Shown: positions 1 through 6,741 of the stretch, in pieces
Layout: every line of letters starts with the position of its first letter
Numbering within the stretch: the stretch's first letter is position 1
From: Flavobacterium sp. UBA4098
Lineage (GTDB): Bacteria > Bacteroidota > Bacteroidia > Flavobacteriales > Flavobacteriaceae
NCBI GenBank assembly: GCA_002382495.1
Contig: DFXW01000021.1
Location: 6,061-35,049 of the forward strand
Reading direction: 5' to 3'
Length of the DNA stretch: 28,989 nucleotides
Notes under the pieces: generated by a model
The model's database searches: none
Told to the model about the DNA's origin: nothing
What the model saw: only the letters and a program-made list of their open reading frames with translations
Program-made: the position numbers and the translations under genes

Positions 1-14
1 TTTTTTAAACCGAG

Positions 15-46
15 CAAATATATAATTTAAGGTTAAGATTAACCAA
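15..46 (-). promoter_or_regulatory. Promoter for a gene left of the window, with palindrome in the spacer
   Basis: Read on the minus strand, a TTG (46-44) is followed after 21 bases by TATATTTG (22-15), an exact match to the Bacteroidota -7 box TAnnTTTG. Transcription would start near base 10 and leave the window leftwards. The spacer holds GGTTAA-GA-TTAACC (31-44), a perfect 6-bp inverted repeat, placed where a repressor or activator would bind. The controlled gene is not visible. Confidence 0.55.
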
Positions 47-66
47 TTTATTTGTCAATTAATATC

Positions 67-96
67 AAAAAAAAGACTGCAAAAAAGCAGTCTTTT
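67..96 (-). terminator. Rho-independent terminator of mdh
   Basis: A perfect 10-bp stem, AAAAGACTGC (71-80) and GCAGTCTTTT (87-96), has a 6-base loop. On the minus strand it is followed by a T run (74-67). It lies about 18 bases after the mdh stop codon. Confidence 0.9.
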
Positions 97-113
97 CAAT
101 TTATATTTAAAAA

Positions 114-1049
114 TTATGCTAAAACTGATTTCAAATCAGCATTCATATTTCTAACTGCATCTGCACTTTTAGCAAATAATGCTTTTTCTACGTCATTCAA
201 TGAAATATCAACGATTTGTTCTACTCCGTTTTTACCAATAATACAAGGAACACCAATACAAATATCATTTTGCCCGTATTCGCCTTCTAGGAAAACAGAA
301 CAAGCAATCATTTTCTTTTGGTCATTCAAAATACTATCCACTAAATAAGCTACTGAAGCACCTGGCGCATACCAAGCTGAAGTTCCTAAAAGCCCAGTCA
401 AAGTTGCTCCACCAACCATAGTAGAAGCAGCTACTTTATCCAAAGCGTCTTGTGAAAGAAATTCAGAAACTGGAATACCATTATAAGAAGCTAAACGCGT
501 TAACGGAATCATAGTCGTATCACCATGACCTCCAATTACCATTGCAGACACATCATTAGATGGTTTATCCAAGGCTTGTGACAGGTAATATCTAAAACGG
601 GAACTATCTAAAGCACCACCCATTCCAATGATTCTGTTTTTTGGCAAACCTGTAGATTTCAATGCCAAATAGGTCATTGTATCCATAGGGTTAGAAACCA
701 CTACTACAATTGTATTAGGCGAATGAACCAACACATTTTCGGCAACTGTTTTCACAATACCTGCGTTAATACCAATCAATTCTTCACGAGTCATTCCTGG
801 TTTTCTTGGAATTCCAGAGGTAATAACTACCACATCGCTATTGGCTGTTTTAGAGTAATCATTGGTCACCCCAATTACTTTCGTATTAAAACCAGTATTG
901 GTAGCACACTGCATAATATCCATCGCTTTACCTTCGGCAAAACCTTCTTTAATATCCAATAAAACTACTTCGCTTGCAATTCCTCTATACGAAATCACAT
1001 CAGCACAGGTTGCTCCCACATTTCCTGCTCCTACAATTGTAACTTTCAT
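114..1049 (-). CDS. mdh: Malate dehydrogenase (NAD, LDH-like type)
   Basis: Interconverts malate and oxaloacetate with NAD(H) in the cytosol (TCA cycle). The 311-residue length is normal for the LDH-like MDH group. Visible: Rossmann glycine motif GAGNVGA (7-13); D32 at the end of beta-2, which favours NAD over NADP; substrate-binding arginines R82 and R88 in the mobile loop (PRKPGMTR) and R151; N120 in SNPMD; and catalytic H175 in GGHGDTT. An Arg rather than Gln in the loop separates MDH from lactate dehydrogenase. The ATG start sits directly before the Rossmann strand. It lies 54 bases downstream of gyrB on the same strand with no evident promoter in the gap, so read-through from gyrB is possible. 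A strong terminator follows. Confidence 0.97.
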   Translation of the reverse strand: MKVTIVGAGNVGATCADVISYRGIASEVVLLDIKEGFAEGKAMDIMQCATNTGFNTKVIGVTNDYSKTANSDVVVITSGIPRKPGMTREELIGINAGIVKTVAENVLVHSPNTIVVVVSNPMDTMTYLALKSTGLPKNRIIGMGGALDSSRFRYYLSQALDKPSNDVSAMVIGGHGDTTMIPLTRLASYNGIPVSEFLSQDALDKVAASTMVGGATLTGLLGTSAWYAPGASVAYLVDSILNDQKKMIACSVFLEGEYGQNDICIGVPCIIGKNGVEQIVDISLNDVEKALFAKSADAVRNMNADLKSVLA

Positions 1050-1103
1050 GTTGTTATATTTTAAAAATTATTTTATTTTCTAAAATCCGATTGAAATTCT
1101 AGG

Positions 1104-3047
1104 TTACGCATCAATATTAGCATAAACCGCATTTTTTTCGATGAATTCTCTTCTTGGTGGCACTTCATCCCCCATCAACATAGAGAAAACTCTGTCGGCT
1201 TCCACCATATTATCGATAGTAACTTGACGCAAGGTTCTGAAACTTGGATCCATGGTAGTTTCCCACAATTGTTCCGCATTCATCTCTCCAAGACCTTTGT
1301 AACGTTGAATAGCAGCACTACCGCCCATTCTTTCGTTAGCTAAATCTCGTTGGTCTTCTGTCCAAGCATATTCTTTTTTATTTCCTTTTTTAACTAAGTA
1401 CAAAGGTGGTGCAGCAATATACACATGCCCTCTTTCGATCAATTCTCTCATAAAACGGAAGAAGAAGGTCAAGATTAAGGTAGCAATGTGACTTCCATCG
1501 ACATCGGCATCACACATAATGATTACTTTATGGTAACGCAATTTTTCAATGTTCAACGCTTTACTATCCTCTGCGGTACCGATAGTAACACCTAATGCAG
1601 TAAAAATATTTCGAATCTCTTCGCTTTCAAATACTTTGTGATGCATCGCTTTTTCCACGTTCAAGATTTTACCACGTAATGGCAAAATAGCTTGGAAATT
1701 TCGATCACGACCTTGTTTTGCAGTTCCACCTGCCGAATCTCCCTCGACAAGGTATACTTCGCATTTTTCTGGATCTTGTTCCGAACAATCGGATAATTTT
1801 CCTGGCAATCCACCGCCACCCATAACGGTCTTACGTTGTACCATTTCACGCGCTTTTTTAGCAGCGTGACGGGCTTGAGCAGCCAAAATTACTTTTTGAA
1901 TAATGATACGAGCGTCATTTGGATTTTCTTCCAAATAATTCTCTAGCATTTCACCTACAGCTTGGCTTACAGGAGAAACTACTTCTCTATTCCCTAATTT
2001 AGTTTTCGTTTGTCCTTCGAATTGCGGCTCAGAAACTTTAACCGAAATAATCGCTGTTAATCCCTCACGGAAATCATCTCCAGCAATTTCGAATTTTAAT
2101 TTATCCAACATCCCTGAAGCATCGGCATATTTCTTTAGCGTTCTTGTCAAACCACTTCTAAAACCTTGCAAATGCGTTCCTCCTTCGTGTGTATTAATAT
2201 TGTTTACATACGAAAAGATATTCTCAGAATAACTGGTATTGTAAATTAACGCTACCTCAACTGGAATTTCTCCTTTTTCGTGATCCATCGAAATTACGTG
2301 TGCAATAATTGGCTCACGGTTTCCATCTAAGTAACGAATGTATTCTTTTAATCCTTCAGTAGAATGAAACACTTCTGAAACGAAGTTGCCGTCTTTATCT
2401 AATTCTCTTTTATCTGTAAAAGTGATTTTTATTCCCTTGTTCAAGAAAGACAATTCACGCATACGCGCTGACAAAGTCTCGTATGAATACTCTGTAGTTT
2501 GAGTAAAAATAGTTGGGTCTGGATAAAAAGTAACGATCGTTCCTCTTTTGGCAGTATCCCCAATTTGTTTTACTGGATATAATGCTTTTCCTCTTTCGTA
2601 TTCTTGCTCGTAGATTTTTCCGTCACTACTGTGAACCGTAGCTCGTAAGTGAGAGGACAAGGCGTTCACACAAGAAACACCCACACCGTGCAAACCTCCA
2701 GAAACTTTATACGAATCTTTATCAAATTTACCTCCAGCTCCAATTTTGGTCATTACCACCTCTAAAGCCGAAACACCTTCTTTCTTATGAATTCCTACTG
2801 GAATACCACGACCATTGTCTTCAACAGAAATTGACCCATCTTCATTGATTGCAACGCTGATAGTATCACAATGACCACCCATAGCCTCATCGATGGAGTT
2901 ATCTACCACCTCATACACTAAATGATGTAATCCTCGTACTCCAACATCTCCAATATACATAGACGGACGCATTCTTACATGCTCCATTCCTTCTAATGCC
3001 TGAATACTATCCGCAGAATAATTATTCTTGTTAATTTCCTCACTCAT
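1104..3047 (-). CDS. gyrB: DNA gyrase subunit B
   Basis: ATPase subunit of DNA gyrase (GyrA2B2), which introduces negative supercoils. Order of domains: GHKL ATPase with EVVDNSIDEAMGG (46-58) and the ATP-lid glycines GGLHGVGVSCVN; the transducer domain; then the TOPRIM domain with EGDSAGG and the Mg-binding DADVDGSH; and the C-terminal tail with RYKGLGEMN. At 647 residues it lacks the roughly 160-residue insertion of E. coli GyrB, as is usual outside the enterobacteria. The motif set fits GyrB better than ParE, but paralogue assignment from motifs alone is not absolute. It has its own promoter upstream, and mdh follows on the same strand. Confidence 0.95.
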   Translation of the reverse strand: MSEEINKNNYSADSIQALEGMEHVRMRPSMYIGDVGVRGLHHLVYEVVDNSIDEAMGGHCDTISVAINEDGSISVEDNGRGIPVGIHKKEGVSALEVVMTKIGAGGKFDKDSYKVSGGLHGVGVSCVNALSSHLRATVHSSDGKIYEQEYERGKALYPVKQIGDTAKRGTIVTFYPDPTIFTQTTEYSYETLSARMRELSFLNKGIKITFTDKRELDKDGNFVSEVFHSTEGLKEYIRYLDGNREPIIAHVISMDHEKGEIPVEVALIYNTSYSENIFSYVNNINTHEGGTHLQGFRSGLTRTLKKYADASGMLDKLKFEIAGDDFREGLTAIISVKVSEPQFEGQTKTKLGNREVVSPVSQAVGEMLENYLEENPNDARIIIQKVILAAQARHAAKKAREMVQRKTVMGGGGLPGKLSDCSEQDPEKCEVYLVEGDSAGGTAKQGRDRNFQAILPLRGKILNVEKAMHHKVFESEEIRNIFTALGVTIGTAEDSKALNIEKLRYHKVIIMCDADVDGSHIATLILTFFFRFMRELIERGHVYIAAPPLYLVKKGNKKEYAWTEDQRDLANERMGGSAAIQRYKGLGEMNAEQLWETTMDPSFRTLRQVTIDNMVEADRVFSMLMGDEVPPRREFIEKNAVYANIDA

Positions 3048-3081
3048 ATTTTTAATCTAAAATGTAAAATTGTATAACAAG

Positions 3082-3113
3082 CAAATATATAAAAACAGGG
3101 GTTATTGAAGAAA
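3082..3113 (-). promoter_or_regulatory. gyrB promoter
   Basis: On the minus strand TTTC (3113-3110) is followed after 20 bases by TATATTTG (3089-3082), an exact TAnnTTTG -7 box. The predicted start near 3077 gives a leader of about 30 bases before the gyrB ATG. Confidence 0.65.
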
Positions 3114-3165
3114 GAAATTCCGCTTTATAAATGTTAAGTTATCAACATTTGTTTATATTTCAAAC

Positions 3166-3201
3166 AAAAAAAAACGTTCTTCTTATGAAAAACGTCTTTT
3201 T
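3166..3201 (-). terminator. Rho-independent terminator of asnB
   Basis: In minus-strand RNA, 3201-3187 pairs with 3182-3168 as a 15-bp stem (two G-U pairs) around a 4-base loop, and runs into a long U tract. It lies about 33 bases after the asnB stop and separates asnB from the gyrB promoter. Confidence 0.8.
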
Positions 3202-3233
3202 ACAAAAAAATATTTGAACTAATCTAAAATTTC

Positions 3234-4835
3234 TTATTTAGCAATCTCCACATCGGCTTGAACGTGAGCAGCATTGGCTCTACCACTTGGATCTTGATTT
3301 TCTTGCCATTTTGGAATCCATTTGCGTACAGTTTGAGCCGCACTCACTTGTGGATAGTATTTGTTAAAGATCGATCTATAGAAATACGCTTCTTTAGTCG
3401 TTGGCGTATTGTAAGGGAACTCAGCTTCTGCACCTGCTAATTGCGCATCTGTAACTTGAGAAGAACAATACTCGATCAATTGATCAATCCAGTTGTATCC
3501 AACACCATCAGAAAACTGCTCTTTTTGTCTCCACAATACCTCATCCGGTAAATACGGATTATCAGGAGTATCAAATGCTTTTCTTAGAATATATTTTTCT
3601 TTTCCATCATAAGTTTTCGGCATTTTTTCTTCTGGTTTGATTCGAACAGCCATATCCAAAAACGCTTTATCTAAGAACGGAACTCTCGCCTCTAAACCAT
3701 GAGCCATTGTTGATTTATCTGCTCGTAATAAATCGGCAGTAAATAATTTCTGAACTCTTTCAATCGTTTCTTTTTGGAAATCTTCTACTGTTGGTGCATT
3801 TCTAAAATACAAATACCCACCAAAAATCTCATCAGCACCTTCACCTGATAATACCACTTTGATACCCATATCAGTAATAGCTTTCGACAAGAAATACATT
3901 GGTGTACTCGCACGAATAGAAGTCACATCATAGGTCTCTAAATGCCAGATCAATTTGTCTAGTATTTCAATTCCCTGCTCAATGGTGAAATGAATTTCGT
4001 GATGTTCGGTTCCTAAATACTCCGCTACTTTTTTAGCCGCTTTAGCGTCTGGTGCCTCTGCATCTAATCCAATTGAAAAAGAGTGTAATTTTTTACCACT
4101 TTCTTTCAATAATCGTGATGCAATTGAAGATGTTAAAGAAGAATCCAAACCTCCTGAAAGTAATACACCAATTGGCACATCACTCATCAAACGTTTACGA
4201 GTTGCCTCAGTCAAGGTTTCTCTAATCAAATCTAAATCTAATTCTTGATCTGCTTTTGTATAATCTTCGTATTCTGGTTGGTAGTATTTTACAAAACCAG
4301 TGTTGGGTGTGTAATAGTGTCCTGGAGGAAAAGTTGAGAATGTTTTACATTGGTCGGCAATAGGTTTCATTTCAGAAGCAAAATAGATTCTTCCTCTGTC
4401 ATCCAAACCGTAATACAATGGCTTTACTCCCATTGGGTCTCTACCAGCAATAAAATCATCGCCATCAACGACAACAAAAGCCCAATCTCCATCTAGCATG
4501 TTACAGAAATCGTATTTGAATTCTTCATACAAATGAACTATAACTTCTGAATCGGATTTGGTTCTAAACGTATGTCCTTTTAAAACTCCGTCTCTTAATG
4601 CTTGGTGATTGTAAACTTCTCCATTATGAACCATCCAAGCTGTTGAAGTTCCTTGAATTGGTTGACGCCCTGAATGTAAGTCAATAATTGACAAACGCTC
4701 ATGACTTAAAATATGTCCATTCTCTGTAATATGTAAATCACTTTCATCAGGACCACGGTGTGTCATTCTTTTTGAAAGCTCTCTAACTAATTGTTCATCT
4801 TTTCCTTTTCCAATGATGGCTAATATTCCGCACAT
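3234..4835 (-). CDS. asnB: Asparagine synthase B, glutamine-hydrolysing
   Basis: Makes asparagine from aspartate, ATP and glutamine in the cytosol. The N-terminal Ntn glutaminase domain begins directly at catalytic Cys2 (MCGILAIIG), which fixes the start codon; RHRGPDE-like, HERLSIID and NGEVYNH segments follow. The C-terminal synthetase domain has the PP-loop LLSGGLDSS, then SGEGADEIFGGY and LEARVPFLD. The 533 residues are about 20 fewer than E. coli AsnB (554); by eye the difference is mainly a shorter loop after the PP-loop and a shorter tail, with no catalytic segment missing. It has its own promoter and terminator, so it is probably monocistronic. Confidence 0.96.
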   Translation of the reverse strand: MCGILAIIGKGKDEQLVRELSKRMTHRGPDESDLHITENGHILSHERLSIIDLHSGRQPIQGTSTAWMVHNGEVYNHQALRDGVLKGHTFRTKSDSEVIVHLYEEFKYDFCNMLDGDWAFVVVDGDDFIAGRDPMGVKPLYYGLDDRGRIYFASEMKPIADQCKTFSTFPPGHYYTPNTGFVKYYQPEYEDYTKADQELDLDLIRETLTEATRKRLMSDVPIGVLLSGGLDSSLTSSIASRLLKESGKKLHSFSIGLDAEAPDAKAAKKVAEYLGTEHHEIHFTIEQGIEILDKLIWHLETYDVTSIRASTPMYFLSKAITDMGIKVVLSGEGADEIFGGYLYFRNAPTVEDFQKETIERVQKLFTADLLRADKSTMAHGLEARVPFLDKAFLDMAVRIKPEEKMPKTYDGKEKYILRKAFDTPDNPYLPDEVLWRQKEQFSDGVGYNWIDQLIEYCSSQVTDAQLAGAEAEFPYNTPTTKEAYFYRSIFNKYYPQVSAAQTVRKWIPKWQENQDPSGRANAAHVQADVEIAK

Positions 4836-4871
4836 AATCTTAAATTTTACTTTTTATTTATTTTGATGTGG

Positions 4872-4902
4872 CAAAGATGAATTAAAAGTTACGATTGAGA
4901 AA
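4872..4902 (-). promoter_or_regulatory. asnB promoter
   Basis: On the minus strand TTTC (4902-4899) precedes CATCTTTG (4879-4872) by 19 bases. The -7 box matches TAnnTTTG except for C in the first place. The expected start near 4866 leaves a leader of about 30 bases, A-rich just before the ATG. Confidence 0.5.
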
Positions 4903-5061
4903 CATAAAATCTATTTTTAGTTATAAAAATAAACTGAAAAATACTATTTGTAATTAAAATGTAATTAAAAACAAAGAAAATAGAAACGTAAAGTTAAAAA
5001 CTGTAAAAAAAAGAGTGTATTCTTCTATTTATTGAGGTTGTATTGGTGTAGTCTGCTTAGC

Positions 5062-5110
5062 TTAGTAATTACTCACAGTCGGGAGACTTTGCGCAGCGGG
5101 ATTAGTAATT
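5062..5110. repeat. Direct repeat TTAGTAATT, two copies 40 bases apart
   Basis: TTAGTAATT occurs at 5062-5070 and 5102-5110. The copies continue loosely as ACTCAC and GACCAC. Between them lies a GC-rich stretch with a small AGTC/GACT hairpin. No function is known to me. Confidence 0.5.
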
Positions 5111-5156
5111 GACCACGCGAAAGGATTCGTGCGTTAGCGGGGGGGGGTAATGTAAA

Positions 5157-5180
5157 TGTGAATTTACTCCAAAATTCACA
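5157..5180. other. 9-bp hairpin downstream of the WG-repeat gene
   Basis: TGTGAATTT (5157-5165) and AAATTCACA (5172-5180) form a perfect stem with a 6-base loop. No good T run follows on the minus strand, so it is at best a weak terminator for the WG-repeat gene. It could equally be part of the repeat block. Confidence 0.45.
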
Positions 5181-5196
5181 ATCTTGCCAAACACCT

Positions 5197-5215
5197 GTTA
5201 TGCAACGTTTTTTAA
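5197..5215 (+). repeat. Inverted repeat, arm at the 3' end of the WG-repeat gene
   Basis: GTTATGCAACGTTTTTTAA overlaps the stop codon of the WG-repeat gene. Its partner is at 6108-6126, reverse-complemented, with 16 of 19 bases matching and the outer 10 (GTTATGCAAC) identical. Confidence 0.6.
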
Positions 5216-6123
5216 TATTCGTAAGCGTAAATTTCGTCTTTTATGTTTTTTCTTTTTAGTACAATGTATTCCTTTCGCAATTCAATACTATCATAAATTA
5301 GCTTTTTAGTTACTGTTCCATTAACATTTATCAATCCAATTTTATTTTTCTGTTTGATTATAAAATACCTCCAATTTTCTGACGATTTTATTTCATCATA
5401 AATGATTGGTATTATTGTTTCATTTTTAGAGTTTATGATACCATACTTCTTTTCTTTTTTTATGATTTGAAATAAATTTTCACCCATTGAATAATGTCTA
5501 ACGGTTTCAATTAATTCAATTTTTTCATCTAAAATAATATTGTTTTCCGAATTTTTTAGATCAATAATTTGTGATTTATTATCTTTTGTGGCAAGTATTC
5601 TATACTTGTCAACTGTGTAAAACTTGAATTCTTCTGGAATTATGTTTTTTCCGTTATAATCATAAACTCCATATAGATTTTTACCATTTTCCGTTATATA
5701 AAAATCATCATTTACTGTTGAAGAAATGCTCTTATATTGTAATGGAATTATAATTTTTCCATTAATATCAGACAATCCAAAAATTGATTTCTTTGACCAA
5801 AGAATAAATCTATCATTTTTCCGCGGTAATATAAATTGAAATTCTATGGGAAGAAATTCATTATTATCAAGAGAAAAAAGTCCATTTAAGTTATTCTTTC
5901 GAATAATCAGTCTTTGATTTTTAAACTCAATAAAATCATATAAAAATGGAATTATCACATTTTTTAAACTGTCCGTAATACCGAATTTGTTTTCTCTTCT
6001 TTCAATAAATTTATTTTCCTCAATCTTCGTTTTAGAATTTTGAGAATATATAAATGTTGTTAAAAGTAGAAATAATATAGTTGAAATAGTTTTTTTTACC
6101 GATGTTGTTTTAAAATGTTGCAT
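5212..6123 (-). CDS. Secreted WG-repeat protein, accessory
   Basis: WG repeats are about 50-residue units, usually 'G..D..G..iiP..Yd.i', taken to form a beta-rich fold; their ligands are mostly unknown. After the ATG at 6123 comes a signal peptide of about 28 residues (KK, then a hydrophobic stretch ending TTFIYSQ), followed by about six degenerate units such as KFGITD, GLFSLD, FGLSDINGKIIIP, YGVYDYNGKNIIP, YGIINSKNETIIP and IGLINVNG. Phe or Tyr replaces the usual Trp. The frame stays open to 6210, but an upstream start would lie inside the predicted promoter and would bury the signal peptide, so 6123 is preferred (about 303 residues). Composition is very AT- and Lys/Asn/Ile-rich. It stands alone between inverted repeats, which suggests acquisition. 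Exported or periplasmic location is inferred. Confidence 0.75.
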   Translation of the reverse strand: MQHFKTTSVKKTISTILFLLLTTFIYSQNSKTKIEENKFIERRENKFGITDSLKNVIIPFLYDFIEFKNQRLIIRKNNLNGLFSLDNNEFLPIEFQFILPRKNDRFILWSKKSIFGLSDINGKIIIPLQYKSISSTVNDDFYITENGKNLYGVYDYNGKNIIPEEFKFYTVDKYRILATKDNKSQIIDLKNSENNIILDEKIELIETVRHYSMGENLFQIIKKEKKYGIINSKNETIIPIIYDEIKSSENWRYFIIKQKNKIGLINVNGTVTKKLIYDSIELRKEYIVLKRKNIKDEIYAYEY

Positions 6124-6126
6124 AAC
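6108..6126 (-). repeat. Inverted repeat, arm at the 5' end of the WG-repeat gene
   Basis: On the minus strand this reads GTTATGCAACATTTTAAAA; the ATG inside it is the preferred start codon of the WG-repeat gene. It pairs with 5197-5215 (16 of 19 identical), so the two arms bracket the reading frame almost exactly. Confidence 0.6.
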
Positions 6127-6207
6127 TTGTAAATAGACAAAACAAACTTTCGTATAAACACCCAATATAAGGTAGATTGCCGCAAGTTGGTTTCGATTTA
6201 TATTTCT

Positions 6208-6215
6208 CAAATATA
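6208..6215 (-). promoter_or_regulatory. Probable -7 box for the WG-repeat gene
   Basis: TATATTTG on the minus strand is an exact TAnnTTTG match. No convincing -33 element sits at the right distance (a CTTG at 6233-6230 is only 14 bases away). A start near 6203 would give a leader of about 80 bases. Confidence 0.4.
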
Positions 6216-6276
6216 ATTATTTTTGCTTACAAGTGGAGGTAGTACTACGATGGTAGTAATTTTGAGCTTTACGTTG

Positions 6277-6741
6277 TTACTCAATACTTTCAATCAAATA
6301 CTGCGTACTATTAATTTCAAAAGTAAACCCCACTTGATTTCCCATTAATTTAGCACCAAGTGGTGATTGTGGCGACAAGGCAATGACATTAATTCCTTCG
6401 ATAGCTATTTTAGGCAATGCCACACTGAGATACAAATAAATGCCATTGGCTTTGACCAAACTTCCCAATGCAATTGTTTCTGTAATTTTTAAGGGATCTA
6501 TTTTATCTAAAATGGCTTTTTGAGCTAAGACTTCGCTTAATTTGTAATTCAATTTTTCTTGTTCGATATGCATCATCGACAAAGCTGTTTCGTGCTTGTC
6601 TCCTGCCGAACCTTTGGCGTCATTTTTAGAATCTTCGGTCAAAGCAGTAATCATATCCCGAAAAACATCAATACGATCTTGAACTAATTGTAAATAGTAA
6701 GCATGTGCTTTTTGTTTGAAAGTACTCAAAGAAACGCTCAA
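6277..6741 (-). CDS. GreA/GreB-like protein
   Basis: The 154 residues have a GreA/GreB layout: an N-terminal helical, coiled-coil-like half (about 1-80, with AGDKHETALSMMHIEQEK) and a C-terminal FKBP-like half with the Gre-type segment ALSPQSPLGAKLMGNQVG (about 122-139). Gre factors rescue backtracked RNA polymerase through acidic residues at the coiled-coil tip; I cannot confirm that tip here, so function may differ. Relatives are sometimes labelled 3-oxoacyl-ACP synthase, which this sequence does not support. There is no ATG before residue 30. The likely start is TTG at 6741 (or TTG at 6729), immediately after the TAA of the barrel gene and in the same frame, so translational coupling is likely. 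It is last in the TPR-PhzF-barrel operon. Confidence 0.75.
   Translation of the reverse strand: MSVSLSTFKQKAHAYYLQLVQDRIDVFRDMITALTEDSKNDAKGSAGDKHETALSMMHIEQEKLNYKLSEVLAQKAILDKIDPLKITETIALGSLVKANGIYLYLSVALPKIAIEGINVIALSPQSPLGAKLMGNQVGFTFEINSTQYLIESIE

Larger units (their letters stand above)
4903..5211. other. Non-coding block between asnB and the WG-repeat gene
   Basis: No gene is visible here. About 4903-5035 is plain AT-rich DNA. About 5040-5150 is clearly more GC-rich than its surroundings and carries TTAGTAATT twice, 40 bases apart, a hairpin at 5116-5131 (CGCGAA, AGGA loop, TTCGTG) and nine consecutive G (5139-5147). A 9-bp perfect hairpin (5157-5180) and the left arm of an inverted repeat (5197-5215) complete the block. 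From memory, similar GC-rich 'GTTAGCGGG / GCGCAGCGGGATTAGTAATT' segments occur next to accessory genes in flavobacteria; that is recollection, not a search result. Confidence 0.5.

Noticed and set aside
52..348. Plus-strand open frame over the mdh terminator and 3' end
   Set aside because: Antisense to mdh and crosses its terminator; composition is not protein-like.
1104..3047. Truncated GyrB
   Set aside because: Shorter than the E. coli protein only because it lacks an insertion; normal length for this phylum.
6124..6210. N-terminal extension of the WG-repeat gene
   Set aside because: It would start inside the -7 box and place the signal peptide internally; ATG at 6123 is better.
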